Shown one piece after another: positions 52,119 through 60,239 of a stretch of DNA of 64,000 nucleotides (positions are counted from its first letter, which is position 1; each line of letters opens with the position of its first letter). Below the pieces are notes generated by a model that saw only the letters and a program-made list of their open reading frames with translations, was not told the DNA's origin and did not search any database. Origin of the DNA: CAMDHY01 sp046156265. Lineage in GTDB: Bacteria; Pseudomonadota; Alphaproteobacteria; Rhizobiales; Segnochrobactraceae. The translations under genes and the position numbers were made by a program. The stretch spans positions 558,001 to 622,000 of the forward strand of contig NZ_JAWDIR010000011.1 of the NCBI RefSeq assembly GCF_046156265.1, given 5' to 3'.

Positions 52119-52200
52119 CTTGGGGGTGCCAACATTGCGTCAGCTTTCGCGCGGGGCGCACCCCTCGCCGCCGGGCGGGCGTGTTGCGGAGTACAGCATC

Positions 52201-52719
52201 ATGAAGACCCTCTTCGCTTTGGCGGCCGGCCTGGTCCTGCTCGCGGCGCCGGTGGCGGCTGCGCCGATCGCCAACATCGGCGGCGGCAAGACCGTGGCGG
52301 CGAGCGGCGGGCTTCCCGTCGAGACCGTGCAGTCGCGCGGCAAGCGGGTGGCACCGGTCGGCGGGCCCTATCGCGGCGGGCCGCGCTGGCACGGTGGCGG
52401 CCGGCATCACAATCACTACTACCGCGGCGGCCGCTGGTACGGCGGTGGCTGGGGCCGCGGCTGGGGCTACGGCGGCTGGGGTGGCGGCTACTGGCCCGGC
52501 TACTACGGCGGCTACTACGGCTACGGCGCGCCGGTGATCGTCGGCGCTCCGGTCGTCGTGGGGCCGCGTGCGGTGGTGGTTGCCCCGCGCGGCGTCGTCA
52601 AGGTTCGCCGGCCGTGGACGCGGGCGTGGGTGCGCTCGTGCTCGAAGCGGTTCCGCTCGTTCAACCCGCGGACCGGCTACTACCGCACCTACAGCGGCCG
52701 CCTGGTGTTCTGCCGCTGA
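52201..52719 (+). CDS. BA14K-family secreted protein
   Basis: The 172-residue protein has a signal peptide (LFALAAGLVLLAAPVAA), a Gly/Tyr/Trp/His-rich low-complexity middle (about 55-110, with many GGYYG-type units), and a C-terminal BA14K motif with two Cys (WVRSCSKRFRSFNPRTGYY to VFCR). BA14K proteins are exported small proteins typical of Rhizobiales, with lectin-like or immunoreactive properties in Brucella. GGAG precedes the ATG by about 8 nt. It stands alone between tRNA-Thr and the convergent rlmB. Confidence 0.88.
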   Translation: MKTLFALAAGLVLLAAPVAAAPIANIGGGKTVAASGGLPVETVQSRGKRVAPVGGPYRGGPRWHGGGRHHNHYYRGGRWYGGGWGRGWGYGGWGGGYWPGYYGGYYGYGAPVIVGAPVVVGPRAVVVAPRGVVKVRRPWTRAWVRSCSKRFRSFNPRTGYYRTYSGRLVFCR

Positions 52720-52783
52720 GACATCTCCGGCGGCGCGGGGCGATCGCTCCCGCGTCGCCAGGCGTGGCAGTGCTTGCCGTCGG

Positions 52784-53578
52784 TCAACCCGACGCGCCGA
52801 TGCGCAGCCGCCGGCCGATCGCATAGAGTGCGATCGCCGCTGCGTTCGAGACATTGAGCGACGCGATCGCCCCCGGCACGGTGAGCCGCGCCATCGCGTC
52901 GAGGCCGCCCCGCACGCCCGGCCGCACGCCTTTCCCTTCCGCTCCCAGCACCAGCACGACACGGTCGCCGATCGGCACGTCGTCGAGGTCGTGGCCGGCC
53001 TCGCTGTCGAGACCGATCGTCGTGAAGCCGTGTTCACGCAGTGCCGCCAGCGCGCGGGAGAGATTCGTTTCCGCGGCGATCGGCAGGAGGTCGACCGCGC
53101 CGGACGCCGCCTTGGCGAGAACGCCGCCCTCCGTCGGGGCGTGGCGGGTCGTCGTCAAGAGGCCGCCGGCGCCGAGCGCCACCGCCGAGCGCAGGATGGC
53201 GCCGACATTGTGCGGGTCGGTCACCTGGTCGAGGGCGACGATCAGCCGGGCCCCGGCGAGGTCGTCGAGGGAAACATCGTCGAGCGGGTCGGCCAGGAGC
53301 ACCACACCCTGATGGACGGCGTCCGTCCCGACCATGCGGTCGAGCACGCGCGGCTCGACGATCTCCGCCTCGAGCGGCAGTGGACCAACGTCCGCCCGCT
53401 CGCCGAGCCGGGCGAGGGCGTTGCGGGTGGCGAGCAGGCGGTGCTTGACGCGCCGCGGGTTGGCGAGCGCCGCCGCGACGGTGTGCAGCCCGTAGAGGGC
53501 GTAGGGCGCCTCGGCGCGCGCGTGCGGCGGGCGGCCCTTGCCGGGCGGGCGGCGATGCTGGGGTGGACGCTGGCTCAT
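52784..53578 (-). CDS. rlmB: 23S rRNA (guanosine-2'-O-)-methyltransferase, TrmH/SpoU family
   Basis: The 264-residue protein has a basic, Pro-rich N-terminal tail, an RNA-binding substrate domain starting YALYGLHTVAAAL (about 26-38), and the SPOUT methyltransferase core with motif 1 LDQVTDPHNVGAILRSA, motif 2 VLVLGAEGKGVRP and motif 3 ASLNVSNAAAIALYA. This is the RlmB pattern (Gm2251 in E. coli 23S rRNA). It is divergent from tRNA-Val(GAC), 108 bases away. Confidence 0.92.
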   Translation of the reverse strand: MSQRPPQHRRPPGKGRPPHARAEAPYALYGLHTVAAALANPRRVKHRLLATRNALARLGERADVGPLPLEAEIVEPRVLDRMVGTDAVHQGVVLLADPLDDVSLDDLAGARLIVALDQVTDPHNVGAILRSAVALGAGGLLTTTRHAPTEGGVLAKAASGAVDLLPIAAETNLSRALAALREHGFTTIGLDSEAGHDLDDVPIGDRVVLVLGAEGKGVRPGVRGGLDAMARLTVPGAIASLNVSNAAAIALYAIGRRLRIGASG

Positions 53579-53686
53579 CGCTGCCTTCTAGGCGTCCGCG
53601 CGACGGCGGGCAACGGACCCCCGCGATTGCCGCGCCAATCTTCTTGCGCGGCTCCGGCAACGCGGCTATAGCAACGCCCGCGTCCC

Positions 53687-53761
53687 GGGCGGTTAGCTCA
53701 GCGGGAGAGCGCTGCCTTGACACGGCAGAGGTCACAGGTTCAATCCCTGTACCGCCCACCA
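53687..53761 (+). tRNA. tRNA-Val (anticodon GAC)
   Basis: The 75-base cloverleaf has acceptor stem GGGCGGT/ACCGCCC, D arm GCTC/GAGC, anticodon stem CTGCC/GGCAG with loop TTGACAC, T loop TTCAATC and encoded CCA. Confidence 0.96.
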
Positions 53762-53945
53762 TTCCCCATCTGTGAAACTCCTCTGATGCTGCTGGCCGTC
53801 GAGGCGACGCTCGCCGTCGGCCGTCGGCTTCTGCGCAGATGTCGACGCGACGGCCCGCGGGTGCGTTCGCGCCCGCCGGCGCTTGATGCAGGTCAAGGCG
53901 CCGTCGGCGCGGGTGGGTGAGGCTTCGCAAAACGAGGGGCCCGCC

Positions 53946-54755
53946 ATGACCGACGCCACGCCCGCGCGGAGCGAAGCCGCGAGGCCGCCGCAGCCGATCC
54001 TGCGCAAGATCACCATCTCGGACGTCGTCGACGCCCTAGCGGAGGGGATGCGGGACTTCCAGGCGGCGCCGCTCTATGGGCTCTTCTTCGGCGCGATCTA
54101 CGCGGCCGGCGGGTTGCTGATTCTCACGACCGCCACCCGCGGCGGCATGGGCTATCTCGTCTATCCGCTCGCCGCCGGGTTCGCTCTGATCGGCCCCTTC
54201 GTCGCGACCGGGCTCTACGAGGTGAGCCGGCGGCGCGAGATCGGCGAACCGCTGAGCTTTGCCGCCATTCTCGCCTGCATCGGCCGGCAGGGCGGGCGCG
54301 AGCTCGGCTGGATGGCCTTCGTGACGATCTTCGTCTTCATCGTCTGGATGTACCAGGTGCGGCTCCTGATGGCGCTCTTCCTCGGCCTGCGCTCGTTCAC
54401 CACCGCCCAGGAGTTCGTCTCCGTCATCCTCACCACGCCGGAAGGCTGGGTCTTCCTCGCCGTCGGCCATATCGTCGGCGCGATCCTGGCGGTCGTCCTC
54501 TATTCGCTGACCGTCGTGTCCTTCCCGCTGCTGCTCGACCGCGACGTCGACTTCATCACCGCGATGATCACCAGCGTCAGGGCGGTGACGCTCAATCCCG
54601 TGCCGATGCTCGGCTTCGCCGCGGTGGTGATGGTGCTGACCGTCGCCGCCCTGCTGCCGCTCTTCCTCGGGCTGATCGTCGTCCTGCCGGTGCTCGGCCA
54701 CGCGACCTGGCGGCTCTATCGACGCGTCGTCGCCTGGGAGGAGCCGTCGCGCTGA
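53946..54755 (+). CDS. DUF2189-family integral membrane protein
   Basis: The 269-residue protein has a cytoplasmic N-terminal tail with the family opening ITISDVVDALAEGMRDFQ and about six hydrophobic segments. The blocks PLYGLFFGAIYAAGGLL, FVATGLYEVSRRREIGEP and FPLLLDRDVDFITAMITS are those of DUF2189. Function is unknown; the family is sometimes called cytochrome c oxidase subunit I-like without evidence. The ATG at 53946 has GAGGGG 7-8 nt upstream. Confidence 0.87.
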   Translation: MTDATPARSEAARPPQPILRKITISDVVDALAEGMRDFQAAPLYGLFFGAIYAAGGLLILTTATRGGMGYLVYPLAAGFALIGPFVATGLYEVSRRREIGEPLSFAAILACIGRQGGRELGWMAFVTIFVFIVWMYQVRLLMALFLGLRSFTTAQEFVSVILTTPEGWVFLAVGHIVGAILAVVLYSLTVVSFPLLLDRDVDFITAMITSVRAVTLNPVPMLGFAAVVMVLTVAALLPLFLGLIVVLPVLGHATWRLYRRVVAWEEPSR

Positions 54756-55179
54756 CGACCGCCGGCCAGCTTCGTTTGCCGCAGCTTCCGCCGGACTGGA
54801 GCGACAGGCCAGGAAAAAGCCCGCCCCGGCGGACCGAGGCGGGCTACACGACACCGCAATTGCCTTGGGAGCAATGACAGGAACCTTATCGCCGGGCTGT
54901 GCGACCGTGCTGTGACACGCGACACAGGCCGCAGGGTTTCGGCATCGACGCCGGCGCCAGTCTGCGGCGCGTGCCTGCGACGGCCTGACGCATCCTCTCG
55001 CGCTGGCTGGGTCCCTTGCTTTGCGAGGCCGGATGTCCCACCTCCCGCCACGCGGGCCGGGCCCCTCTGACGATCGCTGATCGTGATGTCGGACCGCATC
55101 GGGTGAGCTCGATGACGGGGTCCGGAACGCACGCCACGTGCGCCCCCTCGAGCCGCTGTTCTCGAGAGGGAGGTCGCAC
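54756..55179. other. 424-base region with minus-strand terminator and terC leader
   Basis: On the minus strand the region ends in a strong intrinsic terminator (54814-54845) but holds no convincing gene. A 35-codon frame at 54886-54993 lacks ribosome-site spacing. On the plus strand its end forms the terC leader hairpin. It may encode a small RNA on the minus strand. Confidence 0.45.
54814..54845 (-). terminator. Rho-independent terminator on the minus strand
   Basis: Read on the minus strand, AGCCCGCC and GGCGGGCT pair over 8 bp, and an inner CGG/CCG helix closes on loop TCCG. The stem is followed at once by TTTT. On the plus strand no U-run follows, so it acts on a minus-strand transcript arriving from above 54850. 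Confidence 0.8.
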
Positions 55180-55183
55180 GTGG
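55134..55183 (+). promoter_or_regulatory. Leader hairpin enclosing the terC ribosome site and start codon
   Basis: CCACGTGCG (55134-55142) pairs perfectly with CGCACGTGG (55175-55183), and inside it CTCGAG pairs with CTCGAG (55147-55152 with 55161-55166), helped by CCC with GGG. The 3' arm contains the Shine-Dalgarno AGGGAGG (55167-55173) and the GTG start (55180-55182). When folded, the hairpin would hide both from ribosomes. Confidence 0.7.
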
Positions 55184-56172
55184 ACTTTTTGTTTTATCTG
55201 TTTCTCGACAAGCCACTGTGGATGTGGCTCGGCTTCATGGCGCTGGTGCTGGCGCTGCTCGTCCTCGACCTCGGCGTCTTCCACAAGGGCAACAAGGAGA
55301 TCGAGGTCGGCGAGAGCATCGCGCTCTCCGCCTTCTACATCACACTCGGACTGGCGTTCGGCGGCTTCGTCTGGTGGCAGCTCGGCTCGCAATCAGCGGT
55401 CGAATACGTCACCGGCTTCGTTGTCGAGAAGAGCCTCGCGATGGACAACATCTTCGTCATCGCGATGATCTTCGGCTTCTTCGCCATCCCGCGAAAGTAC
55501 CAGCACCGCGTGCTGTTCTGGGGCATCCTCGGCGTCATCGTGCTGCGCGCGATCATGATCGGCCTCGGCGCGACGCTGGTCGCCGAATACGCCTGGGTCC
55601 TCTACATCTTCGCGGCGTTCCTGGTGTTCACCGGCGTCAAGATGCTGTGGTGGGGTGACCACGAGACCGACCTCGCCAAGAACCCGCTGCTGTTGTGGAT
55701 GAAGCGGCGCTTCAACGTCACCGACGAACTGCACGGCGATCGCTTCTTCGTGAAGCAGCCGCACCCGCGCACCGGCAAGATGGTGCAGTTCATGACGCCG
55801 CTGTTCATGGCGCTGGTGCTGATCGAGATCGCCGACGTCGTCTTCGCCGTCGACTCGGTGCCGGCGATCTTCGCCATCACCACCGACCCCTACATCGTCT
55901 ACACCTCCAACATCTTCGCCATCCTCGGCCTTCGCGCGCTCTATTTCGCGCTGGCGGCGGTGATGCACCGCTTCGCCTATCTGAAGCAGGCGCTGGCGGT
56001 GCTGCTGATCTTCATCGGCTCGAAGATCTTCGTCGCCGACCTGCTCGGCTGGGGCAAGTTCCCGGCGGAATGGTCGCTCGCCGTCACATTCGTGATCCTC
56101 GCCGCCGGCGTGCTGTTCTCGCTGTGGAAGACGCGGGGGGAGGCTCGTCACGACCAGGCGCCGGTGGCCTGA
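55180..56172 (+). CDS. TerC/Alx-family integral membrane protein
   Basis: The 330-residue protein has about eight to nine hydrophobic segments and TerC hallmarks: VEKSLAMDNIFVIAMIFGFF, EIADVVFAVDSVPAIFAIT (with paired acidic residues in membrane segments) and TSNIFAILGLRALYFALAAV. TerC/Alx proteins export or balance Mn2+ and other metals. GTG at 55180 is chosen by the AGGGAGG site 6 nt upstream. Start and ribosome site lie inside a long hairpin, so translation is probably regulated, as for alx and other TerC genes with structured leaders. Confidence 0.92.
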   Translation: MDFLFYLFLDKPLWMWLGFMALVLALLVLDLGVFHKGNKEIEVGESIALSAFYITLGLAFGGFVWWQLGSQSAVEYVTGFVVEKSLAMDNIFVIAMIFGFFAIPRKYQHRVLFWGILGVIVLRAIMIGLGATLVAEYAWVLYIFAAFLVFTGVKMLWWGDHETDLAKNPLLLWMKRRFNVTDELHGDRFFVKQPHPRTGKMVQFMTPLFMALVLIEIADVVFAVDSVPAIFAITTDPYIVYTSNIFAILGLRALYFALAAVMHRFAYLKQALAVLLIFIGSKIFVADLLGWGKFPAEWSLAVTFVILAAGVLFSLWKTRGEARHDQAPVA

Positions 56173-56375
56173 GGGCTGACGGCGCGTGAAACGACGGCGG
56201 AGATTGATCCGCCTCAAGCGCGGCGGTTCGCTGCCGCGCTAGCTTTCGCCTCGCACGGTTCGGCGGCGATTCGGTCCGCCGGACCGGTGCCGTGCGGCGA
56301 CCGTCGGATGGCGGGGTCGAAGGCCGCGGACCGGCGGGGCTGGTGTTGGCGGATGGTCCTTCAGGGTTGGAGGTC

Positions 56376-57926
56376 GTGGCACGAGCGGCCCGAGGCGGGG
56401 CTGTTGCGCCGGGCCCCGGCGGCGTGCGGGGGCGGCTGCGGGCCCAACTCATCGGCGGAACCTTCATCATCGCCGCCGTTGCGCTTCTGTGCGTCGCCGT
56501 CTTCGCCCTGATCGGCTGGAACATCCTGCTCGCGCGCGATGCCGCCGAACGGGCGGCCACGCGGACGGTCGAGAACCTCGCGAGCCTCGCCAGTCATGAC
56601 TCCGAGGCGCACATCGCGTCCGCCGACGCCTTCCTGCGCGGTGTGCTCGCGGTGCTGCCCCTCGACGGGCCGCCGCGACTGACCGCCGCCCACTATGCCG
56701 TCCTCTCCGCCCTGGCTCGCGAGGACGGCGGGCTCGGCGCCGTCGTCATTCTCGATGGCGGCGGCCGCCCTCTCCATCTGGTTGGGGCGCACGGCGAGAC
56801 CGTCGTCCAGCCAGCGGTGGATTTCGCCACGTCGGTCTGGTTCCTCGACGCGGTGCGAGAGCCGGGCCGGCTCGTCGTCGGGCCGCCGGGGATCGGCCTG
56901 TTCTCGAACCGGCAGGTGCTGCCAGTGGCGCGCGCCGTCGCCGACCGGGACGGTGTGCGCTCCGTCGTCATGGCGGAAATCCTCGTCGAGTCCTTCGAGC
57001 AGTCGCTCGCCGACCTCGATCTCGGCTCGGATGGCGTCGTCTGGCTGCTGTGGGGCGGGGAGACGGTCGTCTTTCGCCTGCCATCCATCGACGGCAACGG
57101 GAACACCGGTCGGACCACGCGCGGCTCTCCGGATGCACTTCCCTATCTCGGCGCGCCGCGGGCTCCCTATCAGGGCGCGATCGCGATCGACGGCGTCACA
57201 CGTCTCTATGCCTTCCGCAGCCTCCCCGACGTGCCGATGATCCTCGCCGTCGGAGTCGGCCACGGTTACGGCGTGCTCGGCTTCGGCTGGCGGCGGCAGG
57301 CCGTGGTGAGCCTCGCGATCACCGCCGTCGTCTGCTCCGTCATGTTCGGCATTGCCGTGCTGCTGCGCCGGGAAATCGCCCGCCGCAACGCGACAGAGCA
57401 GAACCTCTGGCTGCTGTCGGAAACCGATCCCCTGACCAACCTTGCCAATCGCCGCCGGTTCGAGCGCGTCATCATCACCGAGATGCGGCGGGCGTCGCGC
57501 AATCGCCGGCCGGTATCCGTGCTCGTCGTCGATATCGACCGCTTCAAGACGGTCAACGACCGCCATGGTCACGCCTATGGCGACATGGTCCTGCAGGTCG
57601 TGGCCAAGCGGTTGCTCGCCGCTGCCCGCCGGCCGGGGGACCTCGTCGCGCGCGTCGGAGGCGACGAATTCGCTCTGCTGTTGCCGGAGACCGACGCAAA
57701 AGGCGCGAGGGCCGTGGCGGAGGCCGCCCGCACGGACGTCGAGGCCACCGTCTTCCCGGAACTCGGCGGCACGACCATCACCGTCGGAATCGCCACCTTC
57801 GACTGCCTCGGTTCGATCTCGCCCTCCGACCTGATCGCCGCGGCCGATCGCGCCCTCTATGCCGCCAAGGAGGCCGGTCGCAACCGGACCATCCACTGGA
57901 CGGATCTGGTCGAGGGCAGCATCTAG
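56376..57926 (+). CDS. Membrane-anchored diguanylate cyclase (GGDEF domain)
   Basis: The protein of about 516 residues has a membrane segment near the N-terminus (LIGGTFIIAAVALLCVAVFA), a periplasmic dCache-like sensor region (about 50-290), a second membrane segment (VVSLAITAVVCSVMFGIAVL) and a C-terminal GGDEF domain with ETDPLTNLANRRRFE and the active-site loop RVGGDEFALL (GGDEF at about 428-432). RPGD five residues before it is an intact inhibitory I-site, so c-di-GMP feedback is expected. The start is uncertain: GTG 56376, TTG 56367 and GTG 56424 are all in frame and none has ideal ribosome-site spacing. Confidence 0.9.
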   Translation: MARAARGGAVAPGPGGVRGRLRAQLIGGTFIIAAVALLCVAVFALIGWNILLARDAAERAATRTVENLASLASHDSEAHIASADAFLRGVLAVLPLDGPPRLTAAHYAVLSALAREDGGLGAVVILDGGGRPLHLVGAHGETVVQPAVDFATSVWFLDAVREPGRLVVGPPGIGLFSNRQVLPVARAVADRDGVRSVVMAEILVESFEQSLADLDLGSDGVVWLLWGGETVVFRLPSIDGNGNTGRTTRGSPDALPYLGAPRAPYQGAIAIDGVTRLYAFRSLPDVPMILAVGVGHGYGVLGFGWRRQAVVSLAITAVVCSVMFGIAVLLRREIARRNATEQNLWLLSETDPLTNLANRRRFERVIITEMRRASRNRRPVSVLVVDIDRFKTVNDRHGHAYGDMVLQVVAKRLLAAARRPGDLVARVGGDEFALLLPETDAKGARAVAEAARTDVEATVFPELGGTTITVGIATFDCLGSISPSDLIAAADRALYAAKEAGRNRTIHWTDLVEGSI

Positions 57927-58007
57927 ACCGTCCCCGAACGGCGGGGAACGCGACAGCGAGGGAAGCTGACGGAGAGAAGCGCCCGACCTGAAGCCGCGGC
58001 GGAAGAA

Positions 58008-58082
58008 TGGTGGGCGGTACTGGGATTGAACCAGTGACCCCTGCCGTGTGAAAGCAGTGCTCTACCGCTGAGCTAACCGCCC
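58008..58082 (-). tRNA. tRNA-Val (anticodon CAC)
   Basis: The 75-base cloverleaf has acceptor GGGCGGT/ACCGCCC, anticodon stem CTGCT/GGCAG with loop TTCACAC, T loop TTCAATC and encoded CCA. It differs from the plus-strand tRNA-Val(GAC) at 7 of 75 positions. Confidence 0.96.
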
Positions 58083-58187
58083 GGTGCGCGATGCGCGGGT
58101 GGCGCGGATATAAGGGGCGAGGCTCGGGGAAGTCAAGCAAACGCGGGGTGGGCCGTGGCCCCTCGCGGAATGGGGAGAGCGACCGTG

Positions 58188-58619
58188 ATGAAAGCCCGTC
58201 CGATGCATCGTTTCGCCGCCGCCTGCCTGTTCTCGCTGGCGGTGTGCGCCGCCGGCGCGACGCTGCCGGCGCGGGCACAGGACGGGATGGGCGAGATCGC
58301 TGCGGTGCAGACGACGCTCTATTTCGGCCTGAAGAGCGCCGACGGCCGCGGCGTCAGCGAGCAGGAATGGGCGCGGTTCCTCGCCGAGGTGGTGACTCCG
58401 CGCTTTCCCCAGGGGCTGACGGTCGTGACCGCCTATGGCCAGGGCAGCAATCCCGGTGCCGACGCCGTGCTCGCCGAACTGACCAAGGTGTTGATCGTCG
58501 TCCATCCCGATGACGAGGCCAACGCTGCCAAGATCTCCGAGATCAAGCAGAAGTATTCGGAGGATTTCGGCCAGACCGGCGTCTTCCACACCGAAGCCGA
58601 CGTCCGCATCGTTCCCTGA
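58188..58619 (+). CDS. DUF3574-family secreted protein
   Basis: The 143-residue protein has a signal peptide (AAACLFSLAVCAAGATLPARA) and the DUF3574 pattern: TTLYFGLKSADGRGVSEQEW, then TPRFPQGLTVVTAYGQG and VLIVVHPDD. Function is unknown. The ATG at 58188 has GGGGAGA about 10 nt upstream. A GTG lies directly before it, and an earlier in-frame start at 58155 has no ribosome site. Confidence 0.8.
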   Translation: MKARPMHRFAAACLFSLAVCAAGATLPARAQDGMGEIAAVQTTLYFGLKSADGRGVSEQEWARFLAEVVTPRFPQGLTVVTAYGQGSNPGADAVLAELTKVLIVVHPDDEANAAKISEIKQKYSEDFGQTGVFHTEADVRIVP

Positions 58620-59048
58620 CGGGGCGGGGAGGGACGTGGACCCGCGCCAGCGGAAGCTGGCCGCGGTATGTGGGGCGGCGTGCCGCCCGTGTCTTCCCCG
58701 CAGCATCAGCGACGGTCGCCCGTGCTGGCGCTGCCGTCACACGAATTAGAATAACTAAAATATCACTTCCCTGTTTTGAATCATTTTAATTCAAGATTGG
58801 AGCGGGAGCTGGAGTTCGGAATTCTTCCTTGTTCAACTCGCATGTGAAACCATTCCGATCTCTCTCTGTGACGAAATCGTCGATTGACAGCGCGGGCCCA
58901 CTTCGTTTCTTTTCCGATACAGTCAATCGACGCGGGTCGTGTCGGTGCTCCCGCTTCTTGCGCTTCAGGTCATGGCTCGCGCCGCGAACCGCCGGAGGGT
59001 GAGAGCGGGATGCGGCCACGACGTCGGAACAACGGGAAAGGTCCAGCC
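58620..59048. other. 429-base AT-rich intergenic region upstream of the iron-type operon
   Basis: The stretch 58741-58800 is strikingly AT-rich for this genome and holds TTGAAT-N7-ATTCAA and TTAG-AATAA-CTAA inverted repeats. It is a probable regulated promoter region for the binding-protein/imelysin operon. No gene is seen on either strand. Confidence 0.55.
58776..58794. promoter_or_regulatory. AT-rich inverted repeat, candidate iron-regulator site
   Basis: TTGAAT (58776-58781) and ATTCAA (58789-58794) form a perfect 6-bp inverted repeat with a 7-base spacer. A weaker TTAG/CTAA repeat lies near 58746-58758. In alphaproteobacteria Irr and RirA bind AT-rich dyads before iron-uptake genes. The exact match to their boxes is not established here. 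Confidence 0.4.
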
Positions 59049-60098
59049 ATGCGGAAGACGTTCGATCACGCCCTCCTCGCCAGTGCCGCCGCGGCGTTCG
59101 CGCTCTCCCTCGGCGCGCTGCCGGCCGCCGCCGACGGCGAGGTCAACATCTACAGCTACCGCCAGCCGGACCTGATCAAGCCGCTGCTCGACAAGTTCAC
59201 CGAGGAGACCGGCATCAAGACGAACGTCGTCTCGGCGAGCTCGGGTCTCGAGGAGCGCATCGCCGCCGAGGGCGCCAACTCGCCCGCCGACGTCATCCTC
59301 TCGGTCGACATCGGCCGCCTCGACGGTGCCAAGCAGCTCGGCATCACCCAGCCGGTCGAGAGCGCGGTGATCACCGAGAACGTGCCGGCGCAGTACCGCG
59401 ACCCCGACGGCCACTGGATCGGCCTGACGATGCGCGCCCGCGTCGTCTACGCCTCCAAGGACCGCGTCGCCCAGGACACCATCACCTACGAGGAGCTCGC
59501 CGACCCGAAGTGGAAGGGCAAGATCTGCACCCGCTCCGGTCAGCACGTCTACAACATCGGCCTGTTCGCCTCGCTGATCGCCAACGACGGCGCCGACAAG
59601 GCCGAGGAGACGATCAAGGGCATCAAGGAGAATCTCGCCGTGAAGCCGGCCGGCGGCGACCGCGACCAGGCGAAGGCGATCCTCGCCGGCGAGTGCGACC
59701 TCGCCCTCGGCAACACCTACTATGTCGGCCTGATGGCGACGAACGAGAAGGAGCCGGAGCAGAAGGAGTGGGCGCAGGCGATCAAGGTCCTGTTCCCGAA
59801 CGCCGAGGGCCGCGGCACCCACGTCAACATCTCCGGCGCCTCGCTCGCCAAGAACGCGCCGAACCGCGACAACGCGGTGAAGCTGATCGAATTCCTCTCC
59901 TCCGACGAGGCGCAGGAGATCTACGCCAACATCAACTTCGAGTACCCGGTGAAGCCGGGCCTCGAGGTGAACGAGATCGTCGCCTCCTGGGGTGAGCTGA
60001 AGCCCGATCCGCTGCCGCTCGCCACCATCGCCGCCGACCGCAAGGAAGCGAGCGAGATCGTCGACAAGGTCGGCTACGACGACGGCCCGTCCTCCTGA
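59049..60098 (+). CDS. Iron(III)-type ABC transporter substrate-binding protein (FbpA-like)
   Basis: The 349-residue periplasmic protein has a signal peptide (AAAAFALSLGALPAAA) and family landmarks of Fe3+ binding proteins: VNIYSYRQPDLIKPLLDKF, the SSGLEERIAAEGANSPADV block and GNTYYVGLMATNEKE with the adjacent Tyr pair that binds iron in FbpA. No permease or ATPase follows within the window; imelysin, multicopper oxidase and haem-protein genes do. AAAGG precedes the ATG. Confidence 0.88.
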   Translation: MRKTFDHALLASAAAAFALSLGALPAAADGEVNIYSYRQPDLIKPLLDKFTEETGIKTNVVSASSGLEERIAAEGANSPADVILSVDIGRLDGAKQLGITQPVESAVITENVPAQYRDPDGHWIGLTMRARVVYASKDRVAQDTITYEELADPKWKGKICTRSGQHVYNIGLFASLIANDGADKAEETIKGIKENLAVKPAGGDRDQAKAILAGECDLALGNTYYVGLMATNEKEPEQKEWAQAIKVLFPNAEGRGTHVNISGASLAKNAPNRDNAVKLIEFLSSDEAQEIYANINFEYPVKPGLEVNEIVASWGELKPDPLPLATIAADRKEASEIVDKVGYDDGPSS

Positions 60099-60122
60099 TC
60101 ACGTCTTCCTGATCATGGACTG

Positions 60123-60151
60123 ACCGTCGCGGCCACCTGAGCCGCGACGGT
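60123..60151 (+). terminator. Perfect hairpin after the FbpA-like gene
   Basis: ACCGTCGCGGC and GCCGCGACGGT form a perfect 11-bp stem with a 7-base loop, 24 bases after the stop codon. The bases TGCAC follow, with no U-run. It could partly end transcription or stabilise the upstream mRNA before the imelysin gene. Confidence 0.55.
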
Positions 60152-60239
60152 TGCACAACGGGAGCGGTGCGGCCCGGACGTGCCGCCCGCGAATGCTCCG
60201 CCTCGGCAGTCGCCGTGTGCGGCACGATGGAGCTCACCC

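Noticed and set aside
54886..54993. 35-codon minus-strand frame above the terminator
   Set aside because: The purine-rich stretch touches the ATG with no spacing and the product has no recognisable features. A small RNA explains the terminator equally well.
54890..55180. yybP-ykoY manganese riboswitch upstream of terC
   Set aside because: The conserved yybP-ykoY core sequences are not visible; only the start-codon hairpin is supported.
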